Origin: Vibrio tubiashii ATCC 19109
GTDB lineage: Bacteria; Pseudomonadota; Gammaproteobacteria; Enterobacterales; Vibrionaceae
Assembly: GCF_000772105.1 (NCBI RefSeq)
Contig: NZ_CP009354.1
Span: 1,178,001-1,242,000 of the forward strand
Direction of reading: 5' to 3'
DNA length: 64,000 nt
Numbering within the stretch: position 1 is the stretch's first letter; every line of letters begins with the position of its first letter. The position numbers and the translations under genes are program-made. This document shows positions 18,433-28,610 of the stretch, in pieces. The notes under the pieces are model-generated. The model was given only the letters and a program-made list of their open reading frames with translations. It had not been told where the DNA came from and made no database searches.

Positions 18433-19785
18433 GTGTTAAAGCGACTAGTAATAGGATGTGTGCTCACTGTAATGAGCGTGTTCCAAACGGCAAATGCGGC
18501 GTTGGAGCTAGTAATTACAGATGGTATCGATTCGGCAAGACCAATCGCGATCGTGCCATTTAAATGGGAAGGCAATACACAACTTCCTGAAGATGTATCA
18601 AAAGTGATTGCTTCAGATTTGCAGCGCAGTGGTAAATTTAGCCCTGTAGCAACGAGTAAAATGCCACAAACGCCATACAGCGAAGCGGAAGTTGATTTCA
18701 ATGCTTGGACTGGGTTGGGTGTTGATGCTCTAGTGACAGGTTCAATTTCGCAAAATGCAGAGGGTAACTACGTTATTAACTATCAGCTGGTAGACGTAGT
18801 GAGAGGTCAGTTGACTCAGGGCCAGAGTAAGTCTTTAAGTGGCGATGGTCAGCTAGTTCTGTCTAAAGATCATGTGATTTTTAACAAACGAGCGACAGTA
18901 CCGGGTAAGCGCCTTAGAGAATATGCGCACAGAATCTCAGATCTAGTCTATGAAGCATTAACTGGTGAAAAAGGTGCGTTTTTAACTCGTATTGCTTACG
19001 TTGTTGTCAATGACAAAGACAATTTCCCATACCAGCTACGCGTATCTGATTATGATGGTTACAATGAGCGCCTAGTACTGCGTTCTAAGCAGCCATTGAT
19101 GTCTCCAGCTTGGTCTCCTGATGGTAAAAAGCTTGCTTATGTGAGTTTCCAAAACGGCCAAGCTGAGATCTTCATTATGAATATCTACACAGGTGAACGC
19201 GAGAAAGTAACGTCATACCCTCGTCACAATGGTGCGCCAAGATTCTCTCCAGATGGCAGTAAGCTTGCTTTGGTTTTATCAAAAACCGGTAGCCTGCAAG
19301 TTTATACGTTGGATCTGAACACCAGAAAACTGACTCAAATTACCCGCGGTAGATCGAATAATACCGAACCATTTTGGCATCCAGATGGTAAATCTCTGAT
19401 CTTTACCTCGGATCGGGGTGGAAAACCTCAAATTTATCAAGTAGATTTGGCAAGTAATTCGACCAAGCGTTTAACATGGCAAGGCAGCCAGAACCTTGGT
19501 GGGCAAATTACACCAGATGGTCGCTTCTTAGTGATGGTGAATCGCAGCAATACAGGGTTCAATCTAGCCAAGCTAGATATGGAAACCGGAGCGATGCAGA
19601 TTCTAACCAAAACATTGTTGGATGAATCACCAAGTATTGCGCCAAATGGTGGTATGGTCATTTATAGCTCGATCTATAACAAGACCAATGTTCTTTCAAT
19701 GGTCTCCATTGATGGACGCTTTAAAGCAAGGTTACCGGCAACAAATGGTCGAGTTCGTGCACCTGCATGGTCACCGTTTTTGTAG
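18433..19785 (+). CDS. tolB: TolB, periplasmic beta-propeller of Tol-Pal
   Basis: The 450-residue product starts at GTG with AAGGA eight bases before. A signal peptide ends near NANA. An N-terminal domain (to about 165) precedes a six-bladed propeller with repeated PxWSPDGKxLAY-type blades. TolB binds Pal and TolA. It lies ten bases after tolA and is followed by pal. Confidence 0.97.
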   Translation: MLKRLVIGCVLTVMSVFQTANAALELVITDGIDSARPIAIVPFKWEGNTQLPEDVSKVIASDLQRSGKFSPVATSKMPQTPYSEAEVDFNAWTGLGVDALVTGSISQNAEGNYVINYQLVDVVRGQLTQGQSKSLSGDGQLVLSKDHVIFNKRATVPGKRLREYAHRISDLVYEALTGEKGAFLTRIAYVVVNDKDNFPYQLRVSDYDGYNERLVLRSKQPLMSPAWSPDGKKLAYVSFQNGQAEIFIMNIYTGEREKVTSYPRHNGAPRFSPDGSKLALVLSKTGSLQVYTLDLNTRKLTQITRGRSNNTEPFWHPDGKSLIFTSDRGGKPQIYQVDLASNSTKRLTWQGSQNLGGQITPDGRFLVMVNRSNTGFNLAKLDMETGAMQILTKTLLDESPSIAPNGGMVIYSSIYNKTNVLSMVSIDGRFKARLPATNGRVRAPAWSPFL

Positions 19786-19819
19786 CAAGTAAGTATCAAT
19801 AACAAAGGAAACTATAACA

Positions 19820-20347
19820 ATGCAACTTAATAAAGTTCTTAAAGGGCTTCTAATTGCGCTACCAGTTCTAGCGGTTACAGCATGTAGCTCAAGTGATGAC
19901 GCAGCGAACTCTACTGGTTCTACTGAAACTAACCAAGTTCAAACGACAGATAACACAGCTGTTTCTCCACTAGAAGCAAATGGCCAGCTTTCTGAGCAAG
20001 AGCTTAAAGAGCAAGCACTACGCGAAACTTCAACAATCTACTTTGCTTTCGACAACTCTACTATCGCGGGTGACTACGAAGAGATGCTAGCGGCTCACGC
20101 AGCTTACCTAAGCAAAGATCCATCTCTAGAAGTTAAAATCGAAGGTCACGCAGATGAGCGTGGTACTCCAGAATACAACATCGCACTAGGCGAGCGCCGT
20201 GCAGAAGCTGTAGCGAAATACCTACAAGCTCTAGGTGTTCAAGCGGATCAAATCGAAGTTGTAAGCTACGGTGAAGAGAAGCCACTTCTTCTAGGTCAAT
20301 CAGAAGATGTTTACGCTAAGAACCGCCGCGCAGTTCTAGTGTACTAA
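19820..20347 (+). CDS. pal: Pal, peptidoglycan-associated lipoprotein
   Basis: The 175-residue lipoprotein has a signal peptide ending in the lipobox LAVTAC (Cys about 22), a Ser/Thr-rich linker and an OmpA-like domain with IEGHADERGTPEYNIALGERRA, which binds diaminopimelate in peptidoglycan. It anchors the outer membrane and is recycled by TolB/TolQRA. A good AAGGA lies upstream of the ATG. Confidence 0.97.
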   Translation: MQLNKVLKGLLIALPVLAVTACSSSDDAANSTGSTETNQVQTTDNTAVSPLEANGQLSEQELKEQALRETSTIYFAFDNSTIAGDYEEMLAAHAAYLSKDPSLEVKIEGHADERGTPEYNIALGERRAEAVAKYLQALGVQADQIEVVSYGEEKPLLLGQSEDVYAKNRRAVLVY

Positions 20348-20362
20348 TTGAGGAATTGCCTC

Positions 20363-21133
20363 ATGTTCAGTAACCTTAAGCGCGTTGTTACGCTTACGTT
20401 ACTGGCAAGTGCAGCGAGTAGTGTACTCGCTGCACCAGCTCCAGTATCCGATCTAAGCGGTAGCAATACTGCCACTTCTTCATCGTCAGTTCGTGGTAAC
20501 GAAACTGATGTTCAGCGCTTAGAGCGCCTATTGGAAAACCGCAATCGCGTCCAGTTGCAAATGCAGCAACAGCTCGATGACATGGCTCTTGAAATCAGTG
20601 AGCTTCGCGGTCAATTAGAAAAAAGCACTTATGACATGCAGCAGATGTTGCAGCGTCAAAGAGAGCTCTTCATTGAGTTAGATAAGGTTCGCAGCCAAGC
20701 ATCAACGCCTGTTGCTCAAACGACACCGGAAGACTCAGCGAAACCTGCAGGCGGAACGTTTAGCTCTAATGTAGATGAGCAGACTGCGTATCAGAACTCG
20801 GTAGACTTAATCCTTAAGAAGCGTGACTATACGGGTGCAATTGCTGCATTCCAGCAGTTTCAGAAAGACTTCCCGGACTCAAGCTTCACGCCAAACTCGC
20901 ATTATTGGCTAGGCCAACTTTATTTTGCCAAGAAGCAAGATAAAGAAGCAGTGAAGAGTTTTGCCGCCGTGATCACTTATAAAGAATCCAACAAGCGTGC
21001 AGATGCTTTGGTGAAACTTGGTGATATCGCAGCTCGCAATAATAACCAAGCTCAAGCGACAAAGTACTATCAGCAAGTGGTTGATGAGTATCCAAATAGT
21101 GCTTCAGCTAAGTTGGCAAAAGAGCGTCTCTAA
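20363..21133 (+). CDS. cpoB: CpoB (YbgF), coordinator of septal peptidoglycan and Tol
   Basis: The ATG at 20363 with GAGG nine bases upstream gives a 256-residue periplasmic protein. An in-frame TTG at 20348 is less likely. A signal peptide ends at VLAA, then comes a coiled-coil trimerisation region (about 50-115) and C-terminal tetratricopeptide repeats (AYQNSVDLILKKRDYTGAI, then the PNSHYWLGQLYF repeat). It links PBP1b and the Tol system in E. coli. It closes the tol-pal operon. Confidence 0.94.
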   Translation: MFSNLKRVVTLTLLASAASSVLAAPAPVSDLSGSNTATSSSSVRGNETDVQRLERLLENRNRVQLQMQQQLDDMALEISELRGQLEKSTYDMQQMLQRQRELFIELDKVRSQASTPVAQTTPEDSAKPAGGTFSSNVDEQTAYQNSVDLILKKRDYTGAIAAFQQFQKDFPDSSFTPNSHYWLGQLYFAKKQDKEAVKSFAAVITYKESNKRADALVKLGDIAARNNNQAQATKYYQQVVDEYPNSASAKLAKERL

Positions 21134-21155
21134 CCGTTCATAATTTGTAGTGAAG

Positions 21156-21179
21156 AGGAGTGCAAAGCGCTCCTTTTTT
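21156..21179 (+). terminator. Terminator of the tol-pal operon
   Basis: The stem GGAGTGC / GCGCTCC (one G:U) with an AAA loop is followed by six Ts, 23 bases after cpoB. Confidence 0.82.
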
Positions 21180-21264
21180 GTTTTCCTTTGTGTCGACGCT
21201 GGAATCTACAATAGCGTTAAGGTTACAATACTCGGATTACTGGAAGTAGCGTAGCGCAAAAGCA

Positions 21265-22326
21265 ATGAGCCACATATTAGATACAATTGAGACAGTTTAC
21301 CCATTCCCACCAAAACCAATTCCGCTAACAGAAGAAGAAAAACAAGCACACATTGCCAACATCAAAGTGTTGCTTAAAGAAAAAGACGCGGTATTGATTG
21401 CTCACTATTACACAGATCCTGAGATCCAAGCTTTGGCAGAAGAGACTGGCGGTTTTGTCGGTGATTCACTTGAAATGGCAAAGTTTGGTAACCGCCACCC
21501 AGCAAGCACACTGATCATCGGTGGTGTGCGCTTTATGGGTGAGTCAGCTAAGATCCTGACACCTGAAAAGCGTATTCTTATGCCAACGCTAGAGGCGGAG
21601 TGTTCTCTAGATCTTGGTTGTCCTGCTGATAAGTTTTCTGAGTTTTGTGATGCTCACCCTGATCACAAAGTTGTTGTGTACGCAAACACCTCTGCTGCAG
21701 TAAAAGCACGCGCTGACTGGGTTGTAACATCGAGCATCGCATTAGAAATCGTTGAACACCTAGACTCTGAAGATACGCCAATTATTTGGGGCCCTGATCG
21801 CCACCTAGGTTCGTACATTGCTAACCAAACTGGCGCAGACATGTTGCTTTGGCAAGGTGAATGTGTGGTTCACGATGAGTTTTCAGCTGATGCCCTGCGT
21901 AAGATGAAAGGTTTATATCCAGACGCAGCCATTCTTGTTCACCCAGAGTCACCTGCTAGCGTTGTTGAATTAGCAGATGCTGTCGGCTCTACAAGTCAGC
22001 TAATTAAAGCGGCAAAAGAGCTGCCACAGCAGAAAATGATTGTTGCGACTGATAAAGGCATCTTCTTTAAAATGCAGCAGCTAGTTCCAGAGAAAGAGCT
22101 GATTGAAGCGCCAACTGCGGGTGCAGGTGCAACTTGTCGTAGCTGTGCACACTGCCCTTGGATGGCAATGAACGGCCTAAAAGCGATTGAAGCTGCGCTA
22201 CGTGATGGTGGTGAAGAGCACGAAATCTTTGTTGATGAAGAGCTACGTGTTAAATCGCTTATCCCGTTGAACCGCATGCTAGATTTTGCCGAGCAACTAA
22301 ACATGCAGGTAAAAGGCAACGCTTAA
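21265..22326 (+). CDS. nadA: Quinolinate synthase A
   Basis: This 353-residue [4Fe-4S] enzyme condenses iminoaspartate with dihydroxyacetone phosphate to quinolinate in NAD synthesis. Cysteines in [15 protein letters not shown] and [10 protein letters not shown] supply the cluster ligands. [19 protein letters not shown] is the family N-terminal motif. Length is normal. It is monocistronic with its own terminator. Confidence 0.97.
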   Translation: MSHILDTIETVYPFPPKPIPLTEEEKQAHIANIKVLLKEKDAVLIAHYYTDPEIQALAEETGGFVGDSLEMAKFGNRHPASTLIIGGVRFMGESAKILTPEKRILMPTLEAECSLDLGCPADKFSEFCDAHPDHKVVVYANTSAAVKARADWVVTSSIALEIVEHLDSEDTPIIWGPDRHLGSYIANQTGADMLLWQGECVVHDEFSADALRKMKGLYPDAAILVHPESPASVVELADAVGSTSQLIKAAKELPQQKMIVATDKGIFFKMQQLVPEKELIEAPTAGAGATCRSCAHCPWMAMNGLKAIEAALRDGGEEHEIFVDEELRVKSLIPLNRMLDFAEQLNMQVKGNA

Positions 22327-22351
22327 GCGGATATTTGTCACAGTTATCAAG

Positions 22352-22376
22352 ACCAGCCTCATTGGCTGGTTTTTTT
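22352..22376 (+). terminator. Terminator after nadA
   Basis: The stem ACCAGCC / GGCTGGT with a five-base loop is followed by seven Ts, 25 bases after the nadA stop. Confidence 0.9.
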
Positions 22377-22427
22377 GTATTAGCTCTTAGGCTTAAATAC
22401 CCTTAAGCGAACAAGTGAAGGAGCACT

Positions 22428-23462
22428 ATGTCTATTTGGCTAACATTTAGAAAGTGGTTGAACTCAAATATATTTAATCTTAGTAATCGTAACTTAGCTT
22501 TGCTGTTGGTTATCTATATTGCCGCCTCTTGGATTCTACTGAGAGCGAGTAGTGAGCACGCGCTTACCGATGACCTCTCAACTTTTCTCTATTTCTTGAT
22601 GGTGACGGCTTCAACCGTCGGCTACGGTGATCACTCGCCCGAAACTTCAATGGGAAAGTGGGTCGTTATCTTGTTTGTCATCCCTGGGGGCTTGTCACTT
22701 TTTGCGGCTTTGATTGGTCGACTGGCAGCGGGGATGGTCGAGTATTGGCGCGCAGGTATTTTAGGAAAGCGGAGAATTGGTGTGGAAAATCATATCGTAC
22801 TTTTAGGTTGGAATGGGCAACGTACCATGCATTTGATTCGCATGTTACAGCATGAAGAAGAGGGAAAACGTCCAATTGTACTTTGCAGTCGTTCAGATAT
22901 TGAAAACCCGCTTCCTGGCGAAATTGGATTTGTAAAAGTAAACAGCTATACCGACTCGCAAGAGATGGAGAAAGCCGCAATTGAAAGAGCGAGTTGTATT
23001 GTCGTCGATAACCTCGAAGACGACATTACTTTGTCAGCTGCGCTATACAGTGCCAACATCAACCCAAATGCTCACCTGCTTGCTTACTTTAAAGATGAGG
23101 CTCTCAGTAACCTTCTAAGCCAGCATTGCCCAAATGCTGAGTGTATTCCAGCAGTAGGGGCAGAGATGCTCGCTAAAGCCGCGGTAGACCCGGGTTCAAG
23201 CGCTCTGCACCAAGAGTTATTGGCTTCAACTCGGGGCATGACTCAATATTCGACGACTTATCCGAGTGAGCAGAAAACAATAAAAGTGGAAGATGCTTTT
23301 CAGTTTATGAAGCGAGACTATCAAGCAACGCTGATCGCATTGGATGTAGGGCAAGGGATTGAACTCAACCCAGAACTCGATAGGGAGATTTTACCTAGCG
23401 CTAAGATATTCTATATTGCGGATGAGCGTATTGAAGATTTTAATTGGCAAAAAATTGAGTGA
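22428..23462 (+). CDS. Two-TM potassium-type ion channel with TrkA-N (RCK) domain
   Basis: The 344-residue product starts at an ATG preceded by AAGGAG. Two transmembrane helices (about 22-42 and 75-100) flank a pore loop with the selectivity-filter sequence TVGYGD. A cytoplasmic Rossmann domain follows (NHIVLLGWNGQRTMHLIRML), typical of RCK/TrkA-N ligand-gated channels. It probably conducts K+ with gating by a nucleotide or ion. The last ~80 residues lack a clear TrkA-C domain. Confidence 0.87.
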   Translation: MSIWLTFRKWLNSNIFNLSNRNLALLLVIYIAASWILLRASSEHALTDDLSTFLYFLMVTASTVGYGDHSPETSMGKWVVILFVIPGGLSLFAALIGRLAAGMVEYWRAGILGKRRIGVENHIVLLGWNGQRTMHLIRMLQHEEEGKRPIVLCSRSDIENPLPGEIGFVKVNSYTDSQEMEKAAIERASCIVVDNLEDDITLSAALYSANINPNAHLLAYFKDEALSNLLSQHCPNAECIPAVGAEMLAKAAVDPGSSALHQELLASTRGMTQYSTTYPSEQKTIKVEDAFQFMKRDYQATLIALDVGQGIELNPELDREILPSAKIFYIADERIEDFNWQKIE

Positions 23463-23472
23463 ACCTGACAAC

Positions 23473-23502
23473 AAAAAATCGCAGCCTGAGCTGCGATTTT
23501 TT
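23473..23502. terminator. Bidirectional terminator
   Basis: A perfect 12-bp stem (AAAAAATCGCAG / CTGCGATTTTTT) with a six-base loop lies between the convergent channel gene and the UPF0149 gene, with a T run for either direction. Confidence 0.92.
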
Positions 23503-23508
23503 ATTTTG

Positions 23509-24087
23509 TTATTCTTGATCTGCCAGCATTGAACCACGCATCGTCAAGCCACATAGCATGGTTGGCATTGCATTAAAGATCTCTTCAAACTGTTCAAGAC
23601 CCTCAATACCTTGTTCAGCAAGCGTTGCGATTGACGTCTCAGGATCATAGAGCATGCTCACAGATAGCAACACACCGCCTAATAGGGCGTTATCTTCGCT
23701 ATCTTCTGGCATGATGGTTTCCCAATCGTCACGTGCAAGTTGCCAACCTTGTAGTACTCCTTCACAGAAGTCGCGCGTTGCTTCTGTCACGATTTCTTCT
23801 TCGTCTAGAGCGCAACCTTCAGGCCATTGCCAACGATTTTCCAGTAGGGCAGGACGCGACTCATTCCAAATGGCAATGATATGCTCAATGTATATCTCTA
23901 ACTGTTCGCCATCTGCAAAAGGGGCAACTTCTTCACCACCCCAAAGGAATGGAAGCCATTCGTGAGGAGTCAACGTGTGAGGCGCTGCAGCCATAGCGGT
24001 AACAAAACCATGAGTCTTGGCTTCGTTAATCAACTTACCTTCAAGCTCAGGCAAGGACAGAAGTTCTTGTAGGGTCAAAATAGACAT
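23509..24087 (-). CDS. YecA/YgfB-family (UPF0149) protein
   Basis: The 192-residue cytoplasmic, acidic, all-helical protein has the family features FCEGVLQGWQLARDDW and a HGFVTAMAAAPHTLTPHEWLP N-terminal region. It matches UPF0149/YecA proteins, some of which carry a C-terminal SEC-C zinc motif, absent here. The molecular function is unknown. It is transcribed toward the shared terminator. Confidence 0.82.
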   Translation of the reverse strand: MSILTLQELLSLPELEGKLINEAKTHGFVTAMAAAPHTLTPHEWLPFLWGGEEVAPFADGEQLEIYIEHIIAIWNESRPALLENRWQWPEGCALDEEEIVTEATRDFCEGVLQGWQLARDDWETIMPEDSEDNALLGGVLLSVSMLYDPETSIATLAEQGIEGLEQFEEIFNAMPTMLCGLTMRGSMLADQE

Positions 24088-24205
24088 CCTATGTAAATCA
24101 GGAGTTGTGATATCGCAATGGTAACAGCCAACAGAAGTGAGAAAAAGGTTGCTGCTCAGATATATTCGCTATAATTTTTTATAAACGGTCAAAATTCAAA
24201 GATTT

Positions 24206-26644
24206 ATGGATATTCGTTCATCGCTAAAAAGGAAGAGCATTTTTGCTTTAGCTATTTATCTAGCTATGGCTGTCGCCCTTATCGGTACTGTCAGCTACTT
24301 GATCGTTGAACCGCCGACCAGAGCGCAGCTAGAAAGAAACCTCGATCTTCGAACTGAGCTTATCTCTGTTCAGATAGAAGAGCCGATAAATAGCTCCGTC
24401 GGGATCTTGCAAGCCGTGGTCAGTATCGGTAGTAACCACGAAACTCAAGAACACCAAGCGGTTTTGCTGCATAAGCTTTTTTCACTTGTTGAAGGGGTTG
24501 CGGTGAGTGGTGGTCTTTGGCCGACGCCTTACTCGATTGATCAGCAAGTCCCTTATAAAAGTCTGTTTTTTAACCGAGCAAGTGATGGCAAGATCGACAG
24601 GGTGCTCTCATGGGATAACCCCGAGTCAGGGGGATACGACAAAGAGTCTTGGTATACCTCTGTTGTGAAAAAACCAAGCGGAACTGTGTCTTGGTCTCCG
24701 GTATACATAGACCCCTTTACCCATGTGCAGATGATCACCGCCTCATCACCTTACTACATTGATGGTGAGTTTGCTGGCGTAGCAACCATTGATATCTCAT
24801 TAGAAACCTTGGTTGCGTTTGTTCGCCTGCATGCGGAAGAGTACGACTTAGGCGTGATCCTGCGTGACGGTTACGGAGATGTCATCACAGAGCACAACTT
24901 CCAGCTCGCTAAAAATATCTATATCAGTCAAAACAGCTTTGGTGATTTTAACTGGAGTGTTGACGTTGTGAACGCCAAACGGTTGGTAGCCGAACAGGTG
25001 TATGATCTGGTCTCTAAAGTCGAAGCCGTCATTGTACCGATCATGCTTGCTTGTGTAATGCTAGGCTATTTTTTGATTAACCGCTTTCTGATTTCACCGA
25101 TTGTTGTCATTGCACGTAGCCTCGATGAGTCCAAAGAGGGAGGGGCAATAGAGATTGATTACAATAGCCAAGATGAAATCAAATACCTTATCGACTCTTT
25201 AAATGAAAAAACGGTTTATCTCGAAGAAGAAAAGGTTAAAGCTCAGGCTTCGACGAAAGCAAAAAGTGCATTCCTTGCCACTTTATCTCACGAGATCCGT
25301 ACACCAATGAATGGGGTACTGGGGACCGCGCAAATACTTTTAAAAACCGATTTAAGTGAAGAGCAGAGAAAGCATCTTAAAACACTGTATGAATCTGGCG
25401 AGCATATGATGACGCTGCTCAATGAGATTCTCGACTTCTCGAAAGTAGAGCAAGGGCATTTAGAGCTGGAATCATCACCTTTCCCGTTAGAGTCGATTAT
25501 CGGCAGTATCAACAGTGTTTACTTTACACTCTGTTCCGAGAAAGGGTTGCAGTTCAAGGTCTACTCTGAAGTACCCCATGAGCGTTGGTACCTATGTGAT
25601 AAAGCGCGATTAAGACAGATTCTGTTTAACCTTCTTAACAATGCCGTCAAGTTTACCTCTCGTGGCTATGTGGAAGTGTATTTCAAAGAAGAGCAACGAG
25701 GCGAGGAAAACTACCTGCTTATTCGCGTGCGAGATACCGGTATAGGGATTGCCCGTGAAGCCCAAAGCAAGATATTTAAGCCTTTTGAACAGGCTGAGTC
25801 TTCTACAACGCGCCGTTTTGGTGGAACCGGATTGGGCCTTGCGATTGTAAAGCAGCTATGTGAACTAATGGGAGGCACCGTAACGGTAAAAAGTGAGCTC
25901 GGAATTGGTTCGAGCTTTGAAGCCGCCATTCGCGCTGAAATTAGCCAACCTGCTTTTGCTGAATATCGCGAGCTAAGAAAGCTCAACTATAACGGTTTAA
26001 GAGTCTTGATCGTCGAAGATAACCGCACTAATGCGATTATTCTGAATACGTTTATGACCAATAAAGGCTTCTCTTGTGAGTGTGTTGAAAATGGAGAGCT
26101 TGGTGTTGAGGCTATTGCTCAAGGTGGGTTTGATCTTGTTTTGATGGATAACCACATGCCCGTGATGGATGGTGTCGAAGCCACAACAGCAATTCGTAGC
26201 TTGGCTGATGAGAGAGCCAATATGCTGATTTTTGGTTGTACCGCCGATGTGTTCAGAGATACCAGAGAACGAATGTTGGGGGCGGGTGTTGATTACATTA
26301 TCTCGAAGCCGATAGATGAAACGGAGCTCGATGACGCATTGGTTAATTATTCCGACAAGCTGTATCAATTTCAGCCTCACCTTCTAAACAGCTCTACGAA
26401 TTCAAATGAGCTCAAAATAGAGCTGGAAGAGCCATTGATGATGTTCTTTATGGCAATAGAAAACGAAGACTTACCTCATGCTAAAAGTAAGTTCGCCCAG
26501 ATAAAGCAAAGCCTTGATGGTATTCAGGTTCCGATACTAGACGATAATTTATTTAACATTGAGTCTAGATTGATTGCAGGGGAATTCCCTCAGCAAGAAG
26601 AGTTGGATCTACTTGCTGTACAAGTAAAAGATTACTGTAACTAA
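24206..26644 (+). CDS. Hybrid sensor histidine kinase with dCache-type periplasmic sensor
   Basis: The 812-residue product has TM1 (about 14-34), a periplasmic double-Cache-like domain (about 38-270, with the SWSPVYIDP-type motif), TM2 (about 272-295) and a short HAMP-like linker. HisKA follows with SHEIRTPMNG (His362), then HATPase_c (DTGIGI and GGTGLGLAI boxes) and a receiver domain (VLIVEDN; phospho-acceptor Asp648 in LMDNHMPVMDG). The C-terminal ~95 residues are helical and could be a degenerate phosphotransfer module, but I see no clear Hpt His motif. No response-regulator gene is adjacent, so it must signal through an unlinked partner. Cache domains of this type usually sense small organic ligands. 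Confidence 0.9.
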   Translation: MDIRSSLKRKSIFALAIYLAMAVALIGTVSYLIVEPPTRAQLERNLDLRTELISVQIEEPINSSVGILQAVVSIGSNHETQEHQAVLLHKLFSLVEGVAVSGGLWPTPYSIDQQVPYKSLFFNRASDGKIDRVLSWDNPESGGYDKESWYTSVVKKPSGTVSWSPVYIDPFTHVQMITASSPYYIDGEFAGVATIDISLETLVAFVRLHAEEYDLGVILRDGYGDVITEHNFQLAKNIYISQNSFGDFNWSVDVVNAKRLVAEQVYDLVSKVEAVIVPIMLACVMLGYFLINRFLISPIVVIARSLDESKEGGAIEIDYNSQDEIKYLIDSLNEKTVYLEEEKVKAQASTKAKSAFLATLSHEIRTPMNGVLGTAQILLKTDLSEEQRKHLKTLYESGEHMMTLLNEILDFSKVEQGHLELESSPFPLESIIGSINSVYFTLCSEKGLQFKVYSEVPHERWYLCDKARLRQILFNLLNNAVKFTSRGYVEVYFKEEQRGEENYLLIRVRDTGIGIAREAQSKIFKPFEQAESSTTRRFGGTGLGLAIVKQLCELMGGTVTVKSELGIGSSFEAAIRAEISQPAFAEYRELRKLNYNGLRVLIVEDNRTNAIILNTFMTNKGFSCECVENGELGVEAIAQGGFDLVLMDNHMPVMDGVEATTAIRSLADERANMLIFGCTADVFRDTRERMLGAGVDYIISKPIDETELDDALVNYSDKLYQFQPHLLNSSTNSNELKIELEEPLMMFFMAIENEDLPHAKSKFAQIKQSLDGIQVPILDDNLFNIESRLIAGEFPQQEELDLLAVQVKDYCN

Positions 26645-26867
26645 ATTACGAGATATTGCTTAAATAATAACCTTTACGCGAAATGGTAGCGACTTAATCT
26701 AGTTTTACTACGAAATTTGGTTGTTTATTTACCTTTGTTAAATAACTTTGAAATCTAAAACTGAAAAAATAATGTTCTAATAGCGATATTGACTGGTTGA
26801 TTGTTGTTTGGCTGGTTTTTCGTTTTGCTTTTTGGTTTTATTTCTAGTTATTTGTGTTGAGGTAAGA

Positions 26868-27317
26868 ATGAAGTCTCGTGGGCCTTTCTGTATTCGTAAC
26901 GCTGCTGCTGATACGTTTGCAATGGTTGTGTTTTGTTTTATTTCCGGAATGTTCATTGAAATTTTTGTATCCGGTATGACCTTCGAGCAATCGCTAGCTT
27001 CACGAACGCTTTCAATCCCAGTTAACATCGCCATCGCGTGGCCATACGGTTTGTTCCGCGACTACGTATTACGCCAAGGCGCTCGTTTATCTGACACTGG
27101 CGTTATGAAAAACATCTCTGATCTTTTGGCTTACGTACTGTTCCAGTCTCCAGTGTACGCAGCAATTCTATTGGTTGTGGGTGCATCGACTGATCAGATC
27201 ATTACTGCCGTGGCCTCTAATGCGGTTGTTTCATGTGGAATGGGTGTTTTGTATGGCTACTTCTTAGATATGTGCCGTAAGTGGTTCCGCGTTCCTGGCT
27301 ACTATCAAGAAGCCTAA
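26868..27317 (+). CDS. alaE: L-alanine exporter AlaE
   Basis: The ATG at 26868, with GAGGTAAG just before it, gives the 149-residue family length. An open frame extends 60 bases upstream but lacks a ribosome site. There are four hydrophobic segments, with [19 protein letters not shown] at the N-terminus, the family signature of this inner-membrane L-alanine exporter, and [11 protein letters not shown]. It lies directly upstream of tRNA-Ser. Confidence 0.92.
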   Translation: MKSRGPFCIRNAAADTFAMVVFCFISGMFIEIFVSGMTFEQSLASRTLSIPVNIAIAWPYGLFRDYVLRQGARLSDTGVMKNISDLLAYVLFQSPVYAAILLVVGASTDQIITAVASNAVVSCGMGVLYGYFLDMCRKWFRVPGYYQEA

Positions 27318-27462
27318 ACTGACTGATTCATGATCGAATTAGCCAGTTAGTAACCAAACAGTCCTAATGGTGCGGTTTTTTTAGGGATTAGACTTGACCT
27401 AACCCAATAGAATCATTAAATTAGCGCCTCGTTGGTTAACGAAACCAACCACAATTTGATTC

Positions 27463-27550
27463 GGTGAGTTGTCCGAGTGGCTGAAGGAGCACGCCTGGAA
27501 AGTGTGTATACGGCAACGTATCGAGAGTTCGAATCTCTCACTCACCGCCA
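27463..27550 (+). tRNA. tRNA-Ser, anticodon GGA
   Basis: The acceptor stem GGTGAGT pairs with ACTCACC, followed by discriminator G and encoded CCA at 27548-27550. The anticodon loop CTGGAAA gives anticodon GGA. A long class II variable arm and the TTCGAATC T-loop are present. Its 3' end is the insertion site of the adjacent island. Confidence 0.96.
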
Positions 27551-27591
27551 CATTCTAAAGCCCCAGCAGAAATGCTGGGGCTTTTTCGTTT
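27547..27591 (+). repeat. Left boundary repeat of the island (attL-like)
   Basis: Forty-five bases starting with the last four bases of tRNA-Ser (GCCA) and covering its terminator are repeated without mismatch at 45150-45194. The repeat marks the left edge of the inserted segment; the first island gene ends 27 bases to the right. Confidence 0.88.
27557..27591 (+). terminator. Terminator after tRNA-Ser
   Basis: The stem AGCCCCAGCA / TGCTGGGGCT with a GAAA loop is followed by a T-rich tail. The entire terminator is duplicated at the right end of the island. Confidence 0.9.
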
Positions 27592-27617
27592 TTTGAGTGT
27601 CTTCAGCCTTGGTGTCT

Positions 27618-28472
27618 TTACAAATACTTCATGAGTTCATCTGCGTTTCTGAGCACGATCTGCTGTCCGCGTGGATTAGATTTTTGTGTATGAATATCAA
27701 TGTTGTAGGCGTCAAGTACATATCTAACTAATGAAGCATTGGTTGGGATTGTTAAAACGCCTTCCCTCATTGCATAGTCTTTCTCGATAACGGCTTTCTG
27801 CTTGTCACTAAATCTCTGGTCTGCTACCAATTCAACATTAACACTCTTATTCCACAAAGTGTCACTTTGCTTCTTGAAGCTGGCGCTATCATTTAGTTCA
27901 GGTATCCCTTGAATGCGGCTCAATACGAAATCTCGATAGTCTCCGGCATGTTCACAATAAGCCCGTACATGCCAACGTATAGGCGTGCACACTAGAGTGT
28001 GAGGAGAAATTATTCTCTCGACTTCTTCGCCATCCTTTAAAGGTGTGTAGCAAATATCGACACGTTTTTTCTCTCGGATTGCTTGAACGAGTGGACGCAA
28101 TACTTGCGGCGAGATACTACGCGTAACAGGGCGAACCATAGCGACATTCTCAAAACCCATATCAAGCTCATCAAATGTGACCGTAATATCTTCACTCCTT
28201 GCAAGAATGTGTAGATATTCATCAGCATGACCGCTCGTCAATTGTGGGATAAAGCTATCACTGGGCTTGTAGCCTTTTAACTGCTTGTCATAAACGAGGT
28301 TGCCAGGTGCTACATCGGCGAGGTAAGTGTTGATGTCTTTGGACGCTTGTTGCCTACCAATACCAAAGCTCTTAATCAAATGGTTGGTAGTTAATCTTCC
28401 TTCCCACTGAGCAATGACTTCAATCATTCTATACCGGAATAGTAGATCCCACCTTATTGGCCATTTACTCAT
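27618..28472 (-). CDS. WYL-domain transcriptional regulator, CapW/BrxR-like
   Basis: The 284-residue product has an N-terminal winged helix (RMIEVIAQWEGRLTTNHLIKS then FGIGRQQASKDINTYL), a central WYL domain (about 120-190, with SPHTLVCTPIRWHVRAYCE and DYRDFVLSRI) and a C-terminal WCX-like segment. This three-part layout matches CapW/BrxR repressors of CBASS, BREX and other defence operons, which are thought to de-repress on binding a nucleic-acid ligand. It is transcribed away from the adjacent defence operon with a 138-base shared promoter region, the standard arrangement. The exact family assignment is from pattern memory. Confidence 0.82.
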   Translation of the reverse strand: MSKWPIRWDLLFRYRMIEVIAQWEGRLTTNHLIKSFGIGRQQASKDINTYLADVAPGNLVYDKQLKGYKPSDSFIPQLTSGHADEYLHILARSEDITVTFDELDMGFENVAMVRPVTRSISPQVLRPLVQAIREKKRVDICYTPLKDGEEVERIISPHTLVCTPIRWHVRAYCEHAGDYRDFVLSRIQGIPELNDSASFKKQSDTLWNKSVNVELVADQRFSDKQKAVIEKDYAMREGVLTIPTNASLVRYVLDAYNIDIHTQKSNPRGQQIVLRNADELMKYL

Positions 28473-28610
28473 TATTTGGTTCCTGTCTAGTTATGCGACA
28501 TGTGTATGTAATCAGTGTTTACCTGTAGTTAATGACGTCATATTATTGTTGAAACTGAAAATCGTCAAGAGAGTAACCAGAACAGCGTAACACACTGGCG
28601 GGTGGCCTTT
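28473..28610. promoter_or_regulatory. Shared promoter region of the WYL regulator and module 1
   Basis: This 138-base divergent region should hold the promoters and operator for the CapW/BrxR-like repressor. I did not find a clear long palindrome, so the operator position is not assigned. Confidence 0.5.

Noticed and set aside
27318..27420. Rho-independent terminator after alaE
   Set aside because: A T run follows an AT-rich segment near 27375, but I could not form a convincing stem before it.
28473..28610. Palindromic operator for the WYL regulator
   Set aside because: Short partial dyads are present but none is long or symmetric enough to claim.
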